6,779 nucleotides of DNA from assembly GCA_023260815.1 (NCBI GenBank), contig JALQUE010000417.1, positions 1 through 6,779 on the forward strand, read 5' to 3'. Positions 1 to 6,319 of the stretch are shown piece after piece (the stretch's first letter is position 1; the number at the start of each line of letters is the position of its first letter). The stretch is from Roseovarius sp. GTDB taxonomy: Bacteria; Pseudomonadota; Alphaproteobacteria; Rhodobacterales; Rhodobacteraceae. The translations under genes were made by a program, and so were the position numbers. Under the pieces are notes generated by a model. The model was given only the letters and a program-made list of their open reading frames with translations, did no database searches and was not told the DNA's origin.

Positions 1-647
1 TGCCGAGGATCGCCATCCTCAACCCCAATTCGACGCAGCGCATGACCGACGAGATGGTCGCCTCGGCGCGCGATGCGATTGGGGCCGTGGCCGAGGTGAT
101 CGGCCTGACCAACCGTCAGGGGCCGGCGTCGATACAAGGCCCAGAGGATGCCGCGCTGTGCCTTGAGGGGTTGTTTGCGCTGGTCGAGGAGGCGCGCGAC
201 ATGGGGGCACAGGCCATCGTGATCGGCTGCTTTGACGATACCGGGCTTGCCACGCTGCGCGCCAGCGCTGGATTGCCGGTGATCGGCATGGGCGAGGCGG
301 GCTGTATCGCCGGGAGCGTTGCATCGCGCGCTTTTGCCGTGGTGACAAGTCTGGACGTGTCGGTGCCGGTGATCGTCGACAATATCCGCGACATGCGGCT
401 GGACGACCGCTGCGCGGGGGTGCATGCGTCCGGTGTGCCTGTGCTCGAGTTGAAAGAGGGGGCGGGCAGCCTTCGGCGTGTGCAGGACGCGGTGGACCAT
501 GTGGTGGCGCTGCATCCCGGCTGCAGCGTCGTGCTGGGATGTGGCGGCATGACGATCCTTGCGCGCCGGATCACGGCGCCGGGAGCATCGCGCGTGATCG
601 ATCCGGTCGTCGCGGCGGCGTTCATGTGTCTTGCCGCGCTGTCCTGA
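1..647 (+). CDS. Asp/Glu/hydantoin racemase family protein, probable allantoin racemase (5' end cut by window)
   Basis: Probable cofactor-independent racemase interconverting (R)- and (S)-allantoin, or a related hydantoin, in the cytoplasm. The frame is open from the first bases and reads PRIAILNPNST, the family's N-terminal NPNS motif. Bases 1-2 (TG) are the end of a probable start codon, so only one base of the gene is missing and the protein would be about 215 residues, a normal length. In that numbering both family cysteines of the two-base mechanism are present: C77 in VIGCFDDTGL and C181 in VVLGCGGMT. The end VIDPVVAA is also typical. The internal ATG at 42 would drop the NPNS motif, so it is not the start. 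The family assignment is firm. The allantoin substrate is inferred from the neighbouring allA, puuE and ureidoglycine aminohydrolase genes; hydantoin racemase is the main alternative. It converges with allA across 55 bp. Confidence 0.85.
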   Translation, partial: PRIAILNPNSTQRMTDEMVASARDAIGAVAEVIGLTNRQGPASIQGPEDAALCLEGLFALVEEARDMGAQAIVIGCFDDTGLATLRASAGLPVIGMGEAGCIAGSVASRAFAVVTSLDVSVPVIVDNIRDMRLDDRCAGVHASGVPVLELKEGAGSLRRVQDAVDHVVALHPGCSVVLGCGGMTILARRITAPGASRVIDPVVAAAFMCLAALS

Positions 648-702
648 GACCATGGGCCAGGCGGCATGTTCGCAGGGGGGGATGGGGCGCGCGCGGCTGC
701 GG

Positions 703-1200
703 TCAGCCCGCGACAGCATCAACGATATAGGGGGTCTGCAACGGGTGTTCCTGAAGGTTGGGGCCGGTGCCGATGCGGTCGATCACGGCAAACAGCCCCG
801 GTGCCTCAAAGGGGGCCAGGACACCGTGCCAGACACCGCGATGCAGGTTCACGCCTTGACCGGGAGCGGTGAGAAACGCCTGCGCCGCGCCCGGCACGCC
901 CCCGGCATCCGGCGCCACGATGACAAGGAAACGCGTCTGGGTGATCGGGATGAATGCCTGACTGCCCTCGGGGTGCCGTTCGAGCAGGTCAACCGTGTAG
1001 GGCAGGTGCCGGGCCTTGGCGTCAAACAGGCTGATGCCGGGGCGACCGTCGGAAAAATCAAGCTGTGCCAGGTCGGTGTAGCGGTCGCACATGCCCTGAT
1101 TGATGATCTTGTCCGGGGTGCGCTGCGTGTCGATGACATCTCCGAACGGCTGAAAGCCTTGGGCCGTCAGGGGGGCGGCTGTCAGAATGTGGTTGGTCAT
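703..1200 (-). CDS. allA: Ureidoglycolate lyase (AllA)
   Basis: Splits (S)-ureidoglycolate into glyoxylate and urea, the last step of this allantoin route; a cytoplasmic cupin-fold enzyme. The 165-residue product is close to the roughly 160 residues of known AllA proteins. Family hallmarks are FQPFGDVID near the N terminus, GISLFDAKAR and LERHPEGSQAFIP in the middle, and HRGVWHGVLAPF followed by FAVIDRIG and NLQEH near the C terminus. The frame stays open upstream, but the ATG at 1200 is chosen because the domain begins there (MTNHILTAAPL) and an AAGGA Shine-Dalgarno lies 10 bases before it. The gene diverges from puuE across a 215-bp intergenic region, which fits shared control. It supplies the step directly after the ureidoglycine aminohydrolase encoded on the other strand. 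Confidence 0.93.
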   Translation of the reverse strand: MTNHILTAAPLTAQGFQPFGDVIDTQRTPDKIINQGMCDRYTDLAQLDFSDGRPGISLFDAKARHLPYTVDLLERHPEGSQAFIPITQTRFLVIVAPDAGGVPGAAQAFLTAPGQGVNLHRGVWHGVLAPFEAPGLFAVIDRIGTGPNLQEHPLQTPYIVDAVAG

Positions 1201-1209
1201 GACGTCATG
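1198..1209. repeat. 12-bp perfect palindrome over the allA start codon
   Basis: CATGACGTCATG reads identically on both strands and includes the allA start codon (1198-1200). A dimeric regulator bound here could block allA. A perfect 12-mer is expected once or twice by chance in a window of this size, so its position is the main argument for a function. Confidence 0.4.
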
Positions 1210-1210
1210 G

Positions 1211-1215
1211 TCCTT
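1211..1215 (-). promoter_or_regulatory. Shine-Dalgarno of allA
   Basis: AAGGA on the minus strand, 10 bases before the allA ATG. It selects the ATG at 1200 over longer in-frame extensions. A second, out-of-frame ATG lies only two bases after the site and reads Met-Thr-Ser-stop, its TGA overlapping the real start; its spacing looks too short for efficient use. Confidence 0.6.
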
Positions 1216-1315
1216 GCGTGGTGTGCCGCGCGCCGGGTTGGGCCTGTGATGCCGACGGCCCGGAGTGCGGCGCAGGATCCCGGCAGGGGGGACGATAGCA
1301 TCGCGTGCCGTGCGC

Positions 1316-1347
1316 AGACAGGGGGTTTCGGCATGCGGCGCCTGTCT
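1316..1347. repeat. Inverted repeat in the divergent region, possible operator
   Basis: AGACAGG (1316-1322) and CCTGTCT (1341-1347) are exact 7-bp inverted copies separated by 18 bases, with GCATGC at 1331-1336 in the spacer. A related GGACAGAC follows at about 1361. The position upstream of puuE suits an operator for a dimeric regulator, but short repeats in GC-rich DNA can arise by chance. Confidence 0.3.
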
Positions 1348-1406
1348 TGTGGCGGCATCAGGACAGACCGGCAGAGGTGGCGTGGCGCCGCGCGGCGGCC
1401 AATCGT

Positions 1407-1413
1407 GGAGGGG
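1407..1413 (+). promoter_or_regulatory. Shine-Dalgarno of puuE
   Basis: GGAGGGG lies directly before the ATG at 1416, with only 4 bases between GGAGG and the start. It fixes the start of puuE at 1416 rather than at upstream in-frame ATG codons such as 1305, which lack family similarity. Confidence 0.65.
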
Positions 1414-1415
1414 AC

Positions 1416-2657
1416 ATGACGTATACGAGAGATCTGCGCGGCTATGGGCCAAATCCGCCCGATGCGGCATGGCCGGGGGGCGCACGCATCGCGGTGCAAT
1501 TCGTGCTGAATTACGAGGAAGGCGGCGAAAATTGCGTGTTGCACGGGGATCCGGCGTCGGAGGCGTTCCTGTCGGATATCCCCGGTGCTGTGGCATGGCC
1601 GGGGCAGCGCCATTGGAACATGGAATCGATCTATGAATATGGCGCGAGGGCGGGCTTCTGGCGGTTGCACCGGCTGTTCACGGGCGCGGGCATTCCGCTG
1701 ACGATCTACGGTGTTGCCTCGGCGCTGGCGCGCAGTCCCGAGCAGGTCGAGGCGATGTTGAAGGCCGGGTGGGAGATCGCCAGCCACGGCTTGAAATGGG
1801 TCGAGCACAAGGACATGTCCGAGGCCGAGGAACGCGCCGCCATCGCCGAAGCGATCCGCCTGCATACCGAGGTGGTGGGCACGCGCCCGCGCGGCTGGTA
1901 CACGGGACGCTGCAGCATGAATACCGTCAGGCTGGTCGCCGAAGCGGGCGAGGTCGCCTATATCTCGGACAGCTATGACGATGATCTGCCGCATTGGGTG
2001 CGGTTGGGAGAGCGCGAACAATTGATCATTCCCTACACGCTGGAGGCCAATGACATGCGGTTTGCCGCGACGCCGGGCTATGTCACTGGCGCGCAGTTTT
2101 TTCAGTATCTCAAGGACAGTTTCGACGTGCTTTACGCCGAGGGGCAGGCGGGCGCCGCCAAGATGCTGAGTGTCGGCCTGCATTGTCGTCTGGTCGGTCG
2201 TCCCGGAAAGCTGGCGGGATTGCAGCGGTTCATCGCCTATATCCAGGGTTTTGAGGGCGTCTGGTGCCCGCGCCGCATCGATATTGCCGAGCATTGGCAG
2301 CGCGTGCATCCGCCGGGCCGTGGCCTGCAGGTCAGCGGGCTGTCCGATGCGGAGTTCGTCGCCCGGTTCGCGCAGGTTTTCGACGGGGTCGAGTGGGTCG
2401 CGGCCCGCGCCGCGCACCTGGACCGCGGGCCGGGGCATGACTGTCTGGCCGGGCTGCACAGCCTGCTGTGCCGTGCGTATCGTTGCGCCTCGGGGGATGA
2501 ACAGCGGCAGGTCGCGGCCCGGTTTGCGGCGCTTGGCCATGATCTCGGCGCGACGGGCCAGCCGGATGATATCCGGCGCGCGGTCGAAGCCATCGCGCGA
2601 CACCGGCTGGCCGATATTCTGAACGGCATGACCCCATCTGAACGATCACAGTCCTGA
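1416..2657 (+). CDS. puuE: Allantoinase PuuE with a truncated OHCU-decarboxylase-like C-terminal domain
   Basis: Cytoplasmic metal-independent allantoinase of the polysaccharide-deacetylase fold, opening (S)-allantoin to allantoate. The product has 413 residues. Residues 1-300 are a complete PuuE: RDLRGYG at 5-11, ARIAVQFVLNYEEGGEN at 23-39, ESIYEYGARAGFWRL at 70-84, GWEIASHGLKW at 118-128, VGLHCRLVGRPG at 253-264 and RRIDIAEHW at 286-294. A second segment at about 308-404 resembles OHCU decarboxylase, the enzyme that makes (S)-allantoin in the preceding step. It starts like that family (LSDAEFVARFAQVFDGVEWVAARA) and ends like it (AIARHRLADIL), but spans about 97 residues instead of about 160 and lacks the central catalytic HPDL and FGFPF motifs. 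The allantoinase is expected to be active; the extension probably is not a decarboxylase. It is co-transcribed with the following gene, 9 bp away. Confidence 0.93.
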   Translation: MTYTRDLRGYGPNPPDAAWPGGARIAVQFVLNYEEGGENCVLHGDPASEAFLSDIPGAVAWPGQRHWNMESIYEYGARAGFWRLHRLFTGAGIPLTIYGVASALARSPEQVEAMLKAGWEIASHGLKWVEHKDMSEAEERAAIAEAIRLHTEVVGTRPRGWYTGRCSMNTVRLVAEAGEVAYISDSYDDDLPHWVRLGEREQLIIPYTLEANDMRFAATPGYVTGAQFFQYLKDSFDVLYAEGQAGAAKMLSVGLHCRLVGRPGKLAGLQRFIAYIQGFEGVWCPRRIDIAEHWQRVHPPGRGLQVSGLSDAEFVARFAQVFDGVEWVAARAAHLDRGPGHDCLAGLHSLLCRAYRCASGDEQRQVAARFAALGHDLGATGQPDDIRRAVEAIARHRLADILNGMTPSERSQS

Positions 2658-2660
2658 GGA
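2656..2660 (+). promoter_or_regulatory. Shine-Dalgarno of the ureidoglycine aminohydrolase gene, overlapping the puuE stop codon
   Basis: GAGGA shares bases with the TGA stop of puuE and stands 6 bases before the ATG at 2667. Ribosomes ending puuE would sit on this site, suggesting coupled translation of the two enzymes. Confidence 0.6.
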
Positions 2661-2666
2661 TCCGAT

Positions 2667-3476
2667 ATGTATTACGCGCCCAAGGGCGGCTTGCCGCCAC
2701 AGACCAGCCTGTTGACCGACCGCGCCATGTTCACCGAGGCCTATGCGGTCATCCCCAAAGGCACCTATGCCGATATCGTGACCAGCCTGTTGCCCTTCTG
2801 GGAGGGGGCGCGCTTTTGGGTGCTGGCGCGGCCCTTGTCCGGCTTTGCCGAGACGTTTTCGCAATATATCGCGGAGGTCAAACCCGGCGGTGGCAGCACC
2901 CGGCCTGAAACCGACAGGGGCATCGAGGCGGTTCTTTTCGTCGTCGAGGGGTGTCTGACACTGACCGTCGAGGGCGTGACGCATGAGATGGTCGCGGGGG
3001 GCTATGCCTATATCCCGCCGGGCGCGGATTGGACGCTGCGCAATGTGTCGGCAGAGGATGTGCGGTTTCACTGGATCCGCAAGGCCTATCAGGCGGTTGA
3101 GGGGCTGGACGCGCCCGATGTGGTGGTGACCAATGAACGCGATATCGCCCCGCTTGCCATGCCCGACACGAACGGGGTCTGGGCCACGACCCGCTTTGTC
3201 GACCCGCAGGATATGCGCCATGACATGCATGTCACGATCGTGACGTTTCAACCCGGTGGCGTGATCCCCTTTGCCGAGACGCATGTGATGGAGCATGGCC
3301 TGTATGTGCTGGAGGGCAAGGCTGTCTACCGGCTCAATCAGGATTGGGTCGAGGTCGAGGCCGGGGATTTCATGTGGCTGCGGGCGTTTTGCCCGCAGGC
3401 GTGCTATGCGGGTGGGCCGGGGCCGTTTCGGTATCTGCTCTATAAGGATGTGAACCGGCACATGCCCATGCGATGA
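2667..3476 (+). CDS. allE: (S)-ureidoglycine aminohydrolase, bicupin
   Basis: Mn-dependent enzyme that removes ammonia from (S)-ureidoglycine to give (S)-ureidoglycolate, the substrate of AllA (allE, formerly ylbA, in E. coli; UGLYAH in plants). The 269-residue bicupin has the normal family length. The first cupin spans about 65-135 (VEGCLTLTVEG, IPPGADW) and the second about 190-258. The second cupin carries the expected metal ligands E204, H206 and H210 in FAETHVMEHGLYVLEGK, plus Q244 in CPQACYAGG. Their spacing equals that recalled for Arabidopsis E235/H237/H241/Q275. The same offset of 31 places the recalled substrate-binding residues at Y221, Y256 and K260, all of which are present. With allantoinase upstream and ureidoglycolate lyase on the other strand, the assignment is strong. 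It converges with the aminotransferase gene, leaving 18 bp. Confidence 0.93.
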   Translation: MYYAPKGGLPPQTSLLTDRAMFTEAYAVIPKGTYADIVTSLLPFWEGARFWVLARPLSGFAETFSQYIAEVKPGGGSTRPETDRGIEAVLFVVEGCLTLTVEGVTHEMVAGGYAYIPPGADWTLRNVSAEDVRFHWIRKAYQAVEGLDAPDVVVTNERDIAPLAMPDTNGVWATTRFVDPQDMRHDMHVTIVTFQPGGVIPFAETHVMEHGLYVLEGKAVYRLNQDWVEVEAGDFMWLRAFCPQACYAGGPGPFRYLLYKDVNRHMPMR

Positions 3477-3494
3477 GCTGTGGCGCGGCGGCCT

Positions 3495-4823
3495 TCACGC
3501 GGCCAGAGCCTTGCGGATCGCGATATCCAGCTTGTCCACCAGTTCCCCGATCTGGTCGTCCTCGATGATGAAGGGGGGCGCCAGCAGGATGTGATCACCG
3601 GCGATACCGTCGATCGTGCCGCCCATCGGATAACAGATAAGCCCTGCCGAAAACGCCTCGGCCTTGATCCGGGCATGGAGTTTTTGGCGCGCGTCGAAAG
3701 GGGCCTTGGTCTTGCGGTCCGCGACCAGTTCAATCCCCCGGAAAAGACCCCGGCCACGAATATCGCCCACATGCGGATGAGCACCGAAGGTGGCCTTGAG
3801 GGCCGTATCGAGTTTGTCGCCCTGGATCTGCACGCGCGTCAGCAGATCGCGGTCCAGAATTTCGGTCAGCACGGCATTGGCCGCGGCGGCGGCGACCGGG
3901 TGGCCGATATAGGTGTGACCGTGCTGAAAGAAGCCAGATCCGGCAGCCAGTGCCTCATAGAGGCGCGCGTGACACAAAAGCGCGCCGATTGGCTGGTATC
4001 CGGCGCCCAACCCCTTGGCGATGGTCAGGATGTCGGGCGTTATTCCGTCTTCCGCGCAGGCAAAGAGGTGCCCGGTCCTGCCCATGCCGCACATCACTTC
4101 GTCAAGAATGAGAAGCACCCCGTAACGGTCGCAGATTTCACGGATGCGGCGCAGATAGCCGGGAACGGCGGGAACCGCACCGGCGGTGGCGCCGACAACC
4201 GGCTCGGCGATGAAGGCCATGACGGTTTCCGGGCCAAGGCGGGTGATCTCGTCTTCCAGGGCCTGTGCGGCCCGCAGACCATAGGCTTCGGCGGTTTCTT
4301 CGGCCTGCCGGTCGCGGTATTCGTAGCAGGGCGCGATATGGCTGGTCTGGGCGAGGAGGGGGGCGAATGGCGCCCGCCGCCATTCATTGCCACCCGCAGC
4401 GAGCGCCCCAAGGGTATTTCCGTGATAGCTTTGGCGTCTGGCGATGACGCGGTGGCGCTGTGGCTGACCGATCTCGACAAAATATTGGCGGGCCAGTTTC
4501 AGCGCGGCTTCTACCGCCTCGGAGCCGCCTGAGACAAGATAGACCCGGTCCAATCCCGCAGGCGCATGGGCGATCAGGCGGTCGGCGAGGCGTTCGGCGG
4601 GTTCGGAGGTGAAAAAGCCCGTGTGAGCGAAGGCAAGCTGGTCGATCTGCGCATGCAGGGCCATGCGCACGGCGGCGTTGGAATGGCCCAGGCATGACAC
4701 GGCCGCCCCGCCAGATCCGTCAAGGTAGCGTTTGCCATCCGCGTCGATGAGATAACAGCCCTCGCCGGCGACGGCTGTGGGAGGGGTGTGGCGCATGGAG
4801 CGGCCAAAGACGTGGTTTGGCAT
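3495..4823 (-). CDS. Class III PLP-dependent aminotransferase
   Basis: Cytoplasmic fold-type I aminotransferase moving an amino group, usually from an omega- or beta-amino compound, to a 2-oxo acid such as pyruvate, 2-oxoglutarate or glyoxylate. The 442-residue protein has the full class III layout: the phosphate-binding SGGSEAVE at 98-105, SYHG at 132-135 for ring stacking, the LDEVMCGMGRTG stretch with D241 for the pyridine nitrogen, the IAKGLGAGYQPIGA stretch with Schiff-base lysine K270, HTYIGHP with T304, and a small C-terminal domain containing DIRGRGLFRGIELV. The donor cannot be read. Class III includes beta-alanine/pyruvate, 4-aminobutyrate and diamine enzymes. It is not the class V ureidoglycine-glyoxylate aminotransferase of purine pathways. 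It is last in a leftward operon, 36 bp after the C69-like hydrolase, so it may act on that enzyme's product. AAAGGA precedes the ATG by 5 bases. Confidence 0.92.
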   Translation of the reverse strand: MPNHVFGRSMRHTPPTAVAGEGCYLIDADGKRYLDGSGGAAVSCLGHSNAAVRMALHAQIDQLAFAHTGFFTSEPAERLADRLIAHAPAGLDRVYLVSGGSEAVEAALKLARQYFVEIGQPQRHRVIARRQSYHGNTLGALAAGGNEWRRAPFAPLLAQTSHIAPCYEYRDRQAEETAEAYGLRAAQALEDEITRLGPETVMAFIAEPVVGATAGAVPAVPGYLRRIREICDRYGVLLILDEVMCGMGRTGHLFACAEDGITPDILTIAKGLGAGYQPIGALLCHARLYEALAAGSGFFQHGHTYIGHPVAAAAANAVLTEILDRDLLTRVQIQGDKLDTALKATFGAHPHVGDIRGRGLFRGIELVADRKTKAPFDARQKLHARIKAEAFSAGLICYPMGGTIDGIAGDHILLAPPFIIEDDQIGELVDKLDIAIRKALAA

Positions 4824-4828
4824 GGGGG

Positions 4829-4834
4829 TCCTTT
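4829..4834 (-). promoter_or_regulatory. Shine-Dalgarno of the aminotransferase gene
   Basis: AAAGGA on the minus strand followed by CCCCC and the ATG at 4823. It supports this start and independent initiation within the operon. Confidence 0.55.
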
Positions 4835-4859
4835 CGGGCGCGTTTGGGTCCAGCAGAGC

Positions 4860-6287
4860 TTACCAGATCTGGTCGAGCATGCGAGGTTCGTCTGTCATGT
4901 TGAGAGCGTCCAGCGCGCGCAGGCGTGCATGTGCCGCTGCCGCCAATGCCTGACAATCGGCCAGTGCCTCGGCCATCCGGGCATGGCTGAAATCGGTCAG
5001 GATCTGGGTGGCCAGCGCCTCGTGGCCGGCGTCAAGCAGATGGGCGGCGGCGCGTAATCTGTCGGGAATGCAGGCGTTCACTTTTGCCTCGATCGCGCGC
5101 CAATGTGTCCAGACCTCATGCAGGATCGGGTCTGGTTTCTGAAAGGCCAGATGCATCAGCCGCTTGAAGTCATGGCAGGCCGATTGTCCGGTCTCGATCC
5201 CTTGAGGCACATGCGAAACCGTATCCGGGTCCGTGTCCTTCTTGCGGCAATCAAGGAAGCGATGGCTTTCTCCGGTTGTCAGGTAGCGATGTTGCCGCCA
5301 GGCCGGTGGCACCGCGCTTTGCCCCATGAAGACCGGCAAAAGCGGCGCAGTCACCGGGCCGACCGGCGCGTGCCACATCATCCGCATGGCATCATGGGCG
5401 GGATGGATCAGCGGCACGACCTGCCCATATCCGGCGGTGTCGCCTGTCAGGCGCTCGGTGCTGATGGACCAGAACACATCCTCGAGCGCGATCTTTTCGG
5501 GCCGGTTGGCGCGGGTGCGCATCTCGTCTTCGATCCAGGTGACGCCGGCCCACCGATGCTTGGCATCGCCGTATATGCGGTTGACATCGAAGGGGCCATC
5601 CTGCGGCGACCACCAGCCCTGATCGCGTGCGGTGTCGAAAAAATGCGCTGGAAACAGATAATCCTGCGTCGGGGTATCGGGAATCTGGCCGATATAGCCC
5701 GGACGCGAGGCGCGGATACTGTCCGGGCCCAGCCGTTCGGCGCACCACAGGCCACGGCCTCCGGCGAATTCGATGACCACCCACGCCTCGTCCGGGTCGG
5801 CTATGATGTGGGAATTGCCGCCATAGGTGGAATAGCCATGGGTGGCGATCAAATGCGCGATCAGATCCACGCCTTCACGGGCGGTGCGGGCGCGTTCGAG
5901 CACGATCCGCGCGAGATCCGAATAGTTTGGCCCGGTCTGGTCGGCGGGTGTCATGGCGATCAGGGCGTCGCGAGATGTCGACCAGATGTCACGCACCGCA
6001 ACCCCGCACGCGTTAAGGCCCCCATTGGTCAGCGGCGCGGGCACGCCGAGATAGTAGCTGTAATTCACCCGGATGTTGCGAAGGGTCTGTGGTGCTTGCG
6101 GAATCTGGGTCAATCGGCCGGGCATATCGGCTTCGGGGGTGACCCCCACGGTGAGTGTCGCGTCATCGTCATGGCTGGCGCGTGGACTGATTTCGAGCCA
6201 ATGGCTGCTGGGTTCATCGCCGTACCCGGCAAGATACGCCACCCCGTTGGCTGTATGGTTGCGCCCGATATAGATACCGTAACTCAT
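4860..6287 (-). CDS. C69-family dipeptidase-like Ntn hydrolase homologue with Ser at the nucleophile position
   Basis: The 475-residue protein resembles the C69 (former U34, PepD) dipeptidases, N-terminal-nucleophile hydrolases that cut small peptides or amides. Matching segments are the N-terminal strand SYGIYIGRN, LTNGGLNACGVAVRD at 86-100, the helix DLARIVLERARTAREGVDLI at 124-143, HGYSTYGGNSHIIADPDEAW at 150-169 and SRPGYIGQIP at 194-203. The family nucleophile is a cysteine near the N terminus (pattern CTTxxVGK). Here the equivalent stretch aligns as S2-Y3-G4-I5-Y6-I7-G8, placing serine there, one residue after the initiator Met. Removal of Met would expose Ser2, so Ser-type Ntn catalysis is possible; loss of activity is the alternative. 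The ATG at 6287 is chosen because the domain begins there; AGAGAAG precedes it. No signal peptide is seen. It lies between a peptide-type ABC ATPase and an aminotransferase, suggesting hydrolysis of an imported compound. Confidence 0.75.
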   Translation of the reverse strand: MSYGIYIGRNHTANGVAYLAGYGDEPSSHWLEISPRASHDDDATLTVGVTPEADMPGRLTQIPQAPQTLRNIRVNYSYYLGVPAPLTNGGLNACGVAVRDIWSTSRDALIAMTPADQTGPNYSDLARIVLERARTAREGVDLIAHLIATHGYSTYGGNSHIIADPDEAWVVIEFAGGRGLWCAERLGPDSIRASRPGYIGQIPDTPTQDYLFPAHFFDTARDQGWWSPQDGPFDVNRIYGDAKHRWAGVTWIEDEMRTRANRPEKIALEDVFWSISTERLTGDTAGYGQVVPLIHPAHDAMRMMWHAPVGPVTAPLLPVFMGQSAVPPAWRQHRYLTTGESHRFLDCRKKDTDPDTVSHVPQGIETGQSACHDFKRLMHLAFQKPDPILHEVWTHWRAIEAKVNACIPDRLRAAAHLLDAGHEALATQILTDFSHARMAEALADCQALAAAAHARLRALDALNMTDEPRMLDQIW

Positions 6288-6319
6288 GGTGTGCTTCTCT
6301 TGATGGACAGGGGCTGCGA

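Larger units (their letters stand above)
1201..1415. promoter_or_regulatory. Divergent control region between allA and puuE
   Basis: This 215-bp stretch separates two divergently transcribed allantoin genes and contains no credible gene, so it should hold both promoters and any operator. No confident -35/-10 pair could be read, as the region is very GC-rich. Symmetric elements seen are a 12-bp palindrome on the allA start (1198-1209), AGACAGG at 1316-1322 with its inverse CCTGTCT at 1341-1347, TGATGCCG at 1247-1254 with its inverse CGGCATCA at 1353-1360, and an all-GC palindrome at 1386-1397 just before the puuE ribosome-binding site. The regulatory role is inferred from gene arrangement. Confidence 0.55.

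Noticed and set aside
690..712. GC-rich hairpin (GGCTG, loop CGGT, CAGCC, plus a bulged outer stem) between the racemase gene and allA as a terminator
   Set aside because: It overlaps the allA stop codon and is not followed by a T-run on either strand, so a rho-independent terminator is not supported.
631..1419. 262-codon open frame on the plus strand across allA
   Set aside because: Antisense to the well-supported ureidoglycolate lyase gene and overlapping the control region; no domain evidence.
1197..2603. Long open frame of 468 codons antisense to puuE
   Set aside because: It lies wholly opposite a well-recognised enzyme, has low-complexity Arg/Pro/Ala-rich composition and no family motif; long antisense frames are common in GC-rich coding DNA.
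3477..3510. GGCC-rich inverted sequence between the convergent ureidoglycine aminohydrolase and aminotransferase genes as a bidirectional terminator
   Set aside because: The stem is short, partly inside the aminotransferase coding region, and lacks T-runs.
3480..4532. 350-codon open frame antisense to the aminotransferase gene
   Set aside because: Overlaps a clear class III aminotransferase with intact catalytic residues; the antisense translation has no family signature.
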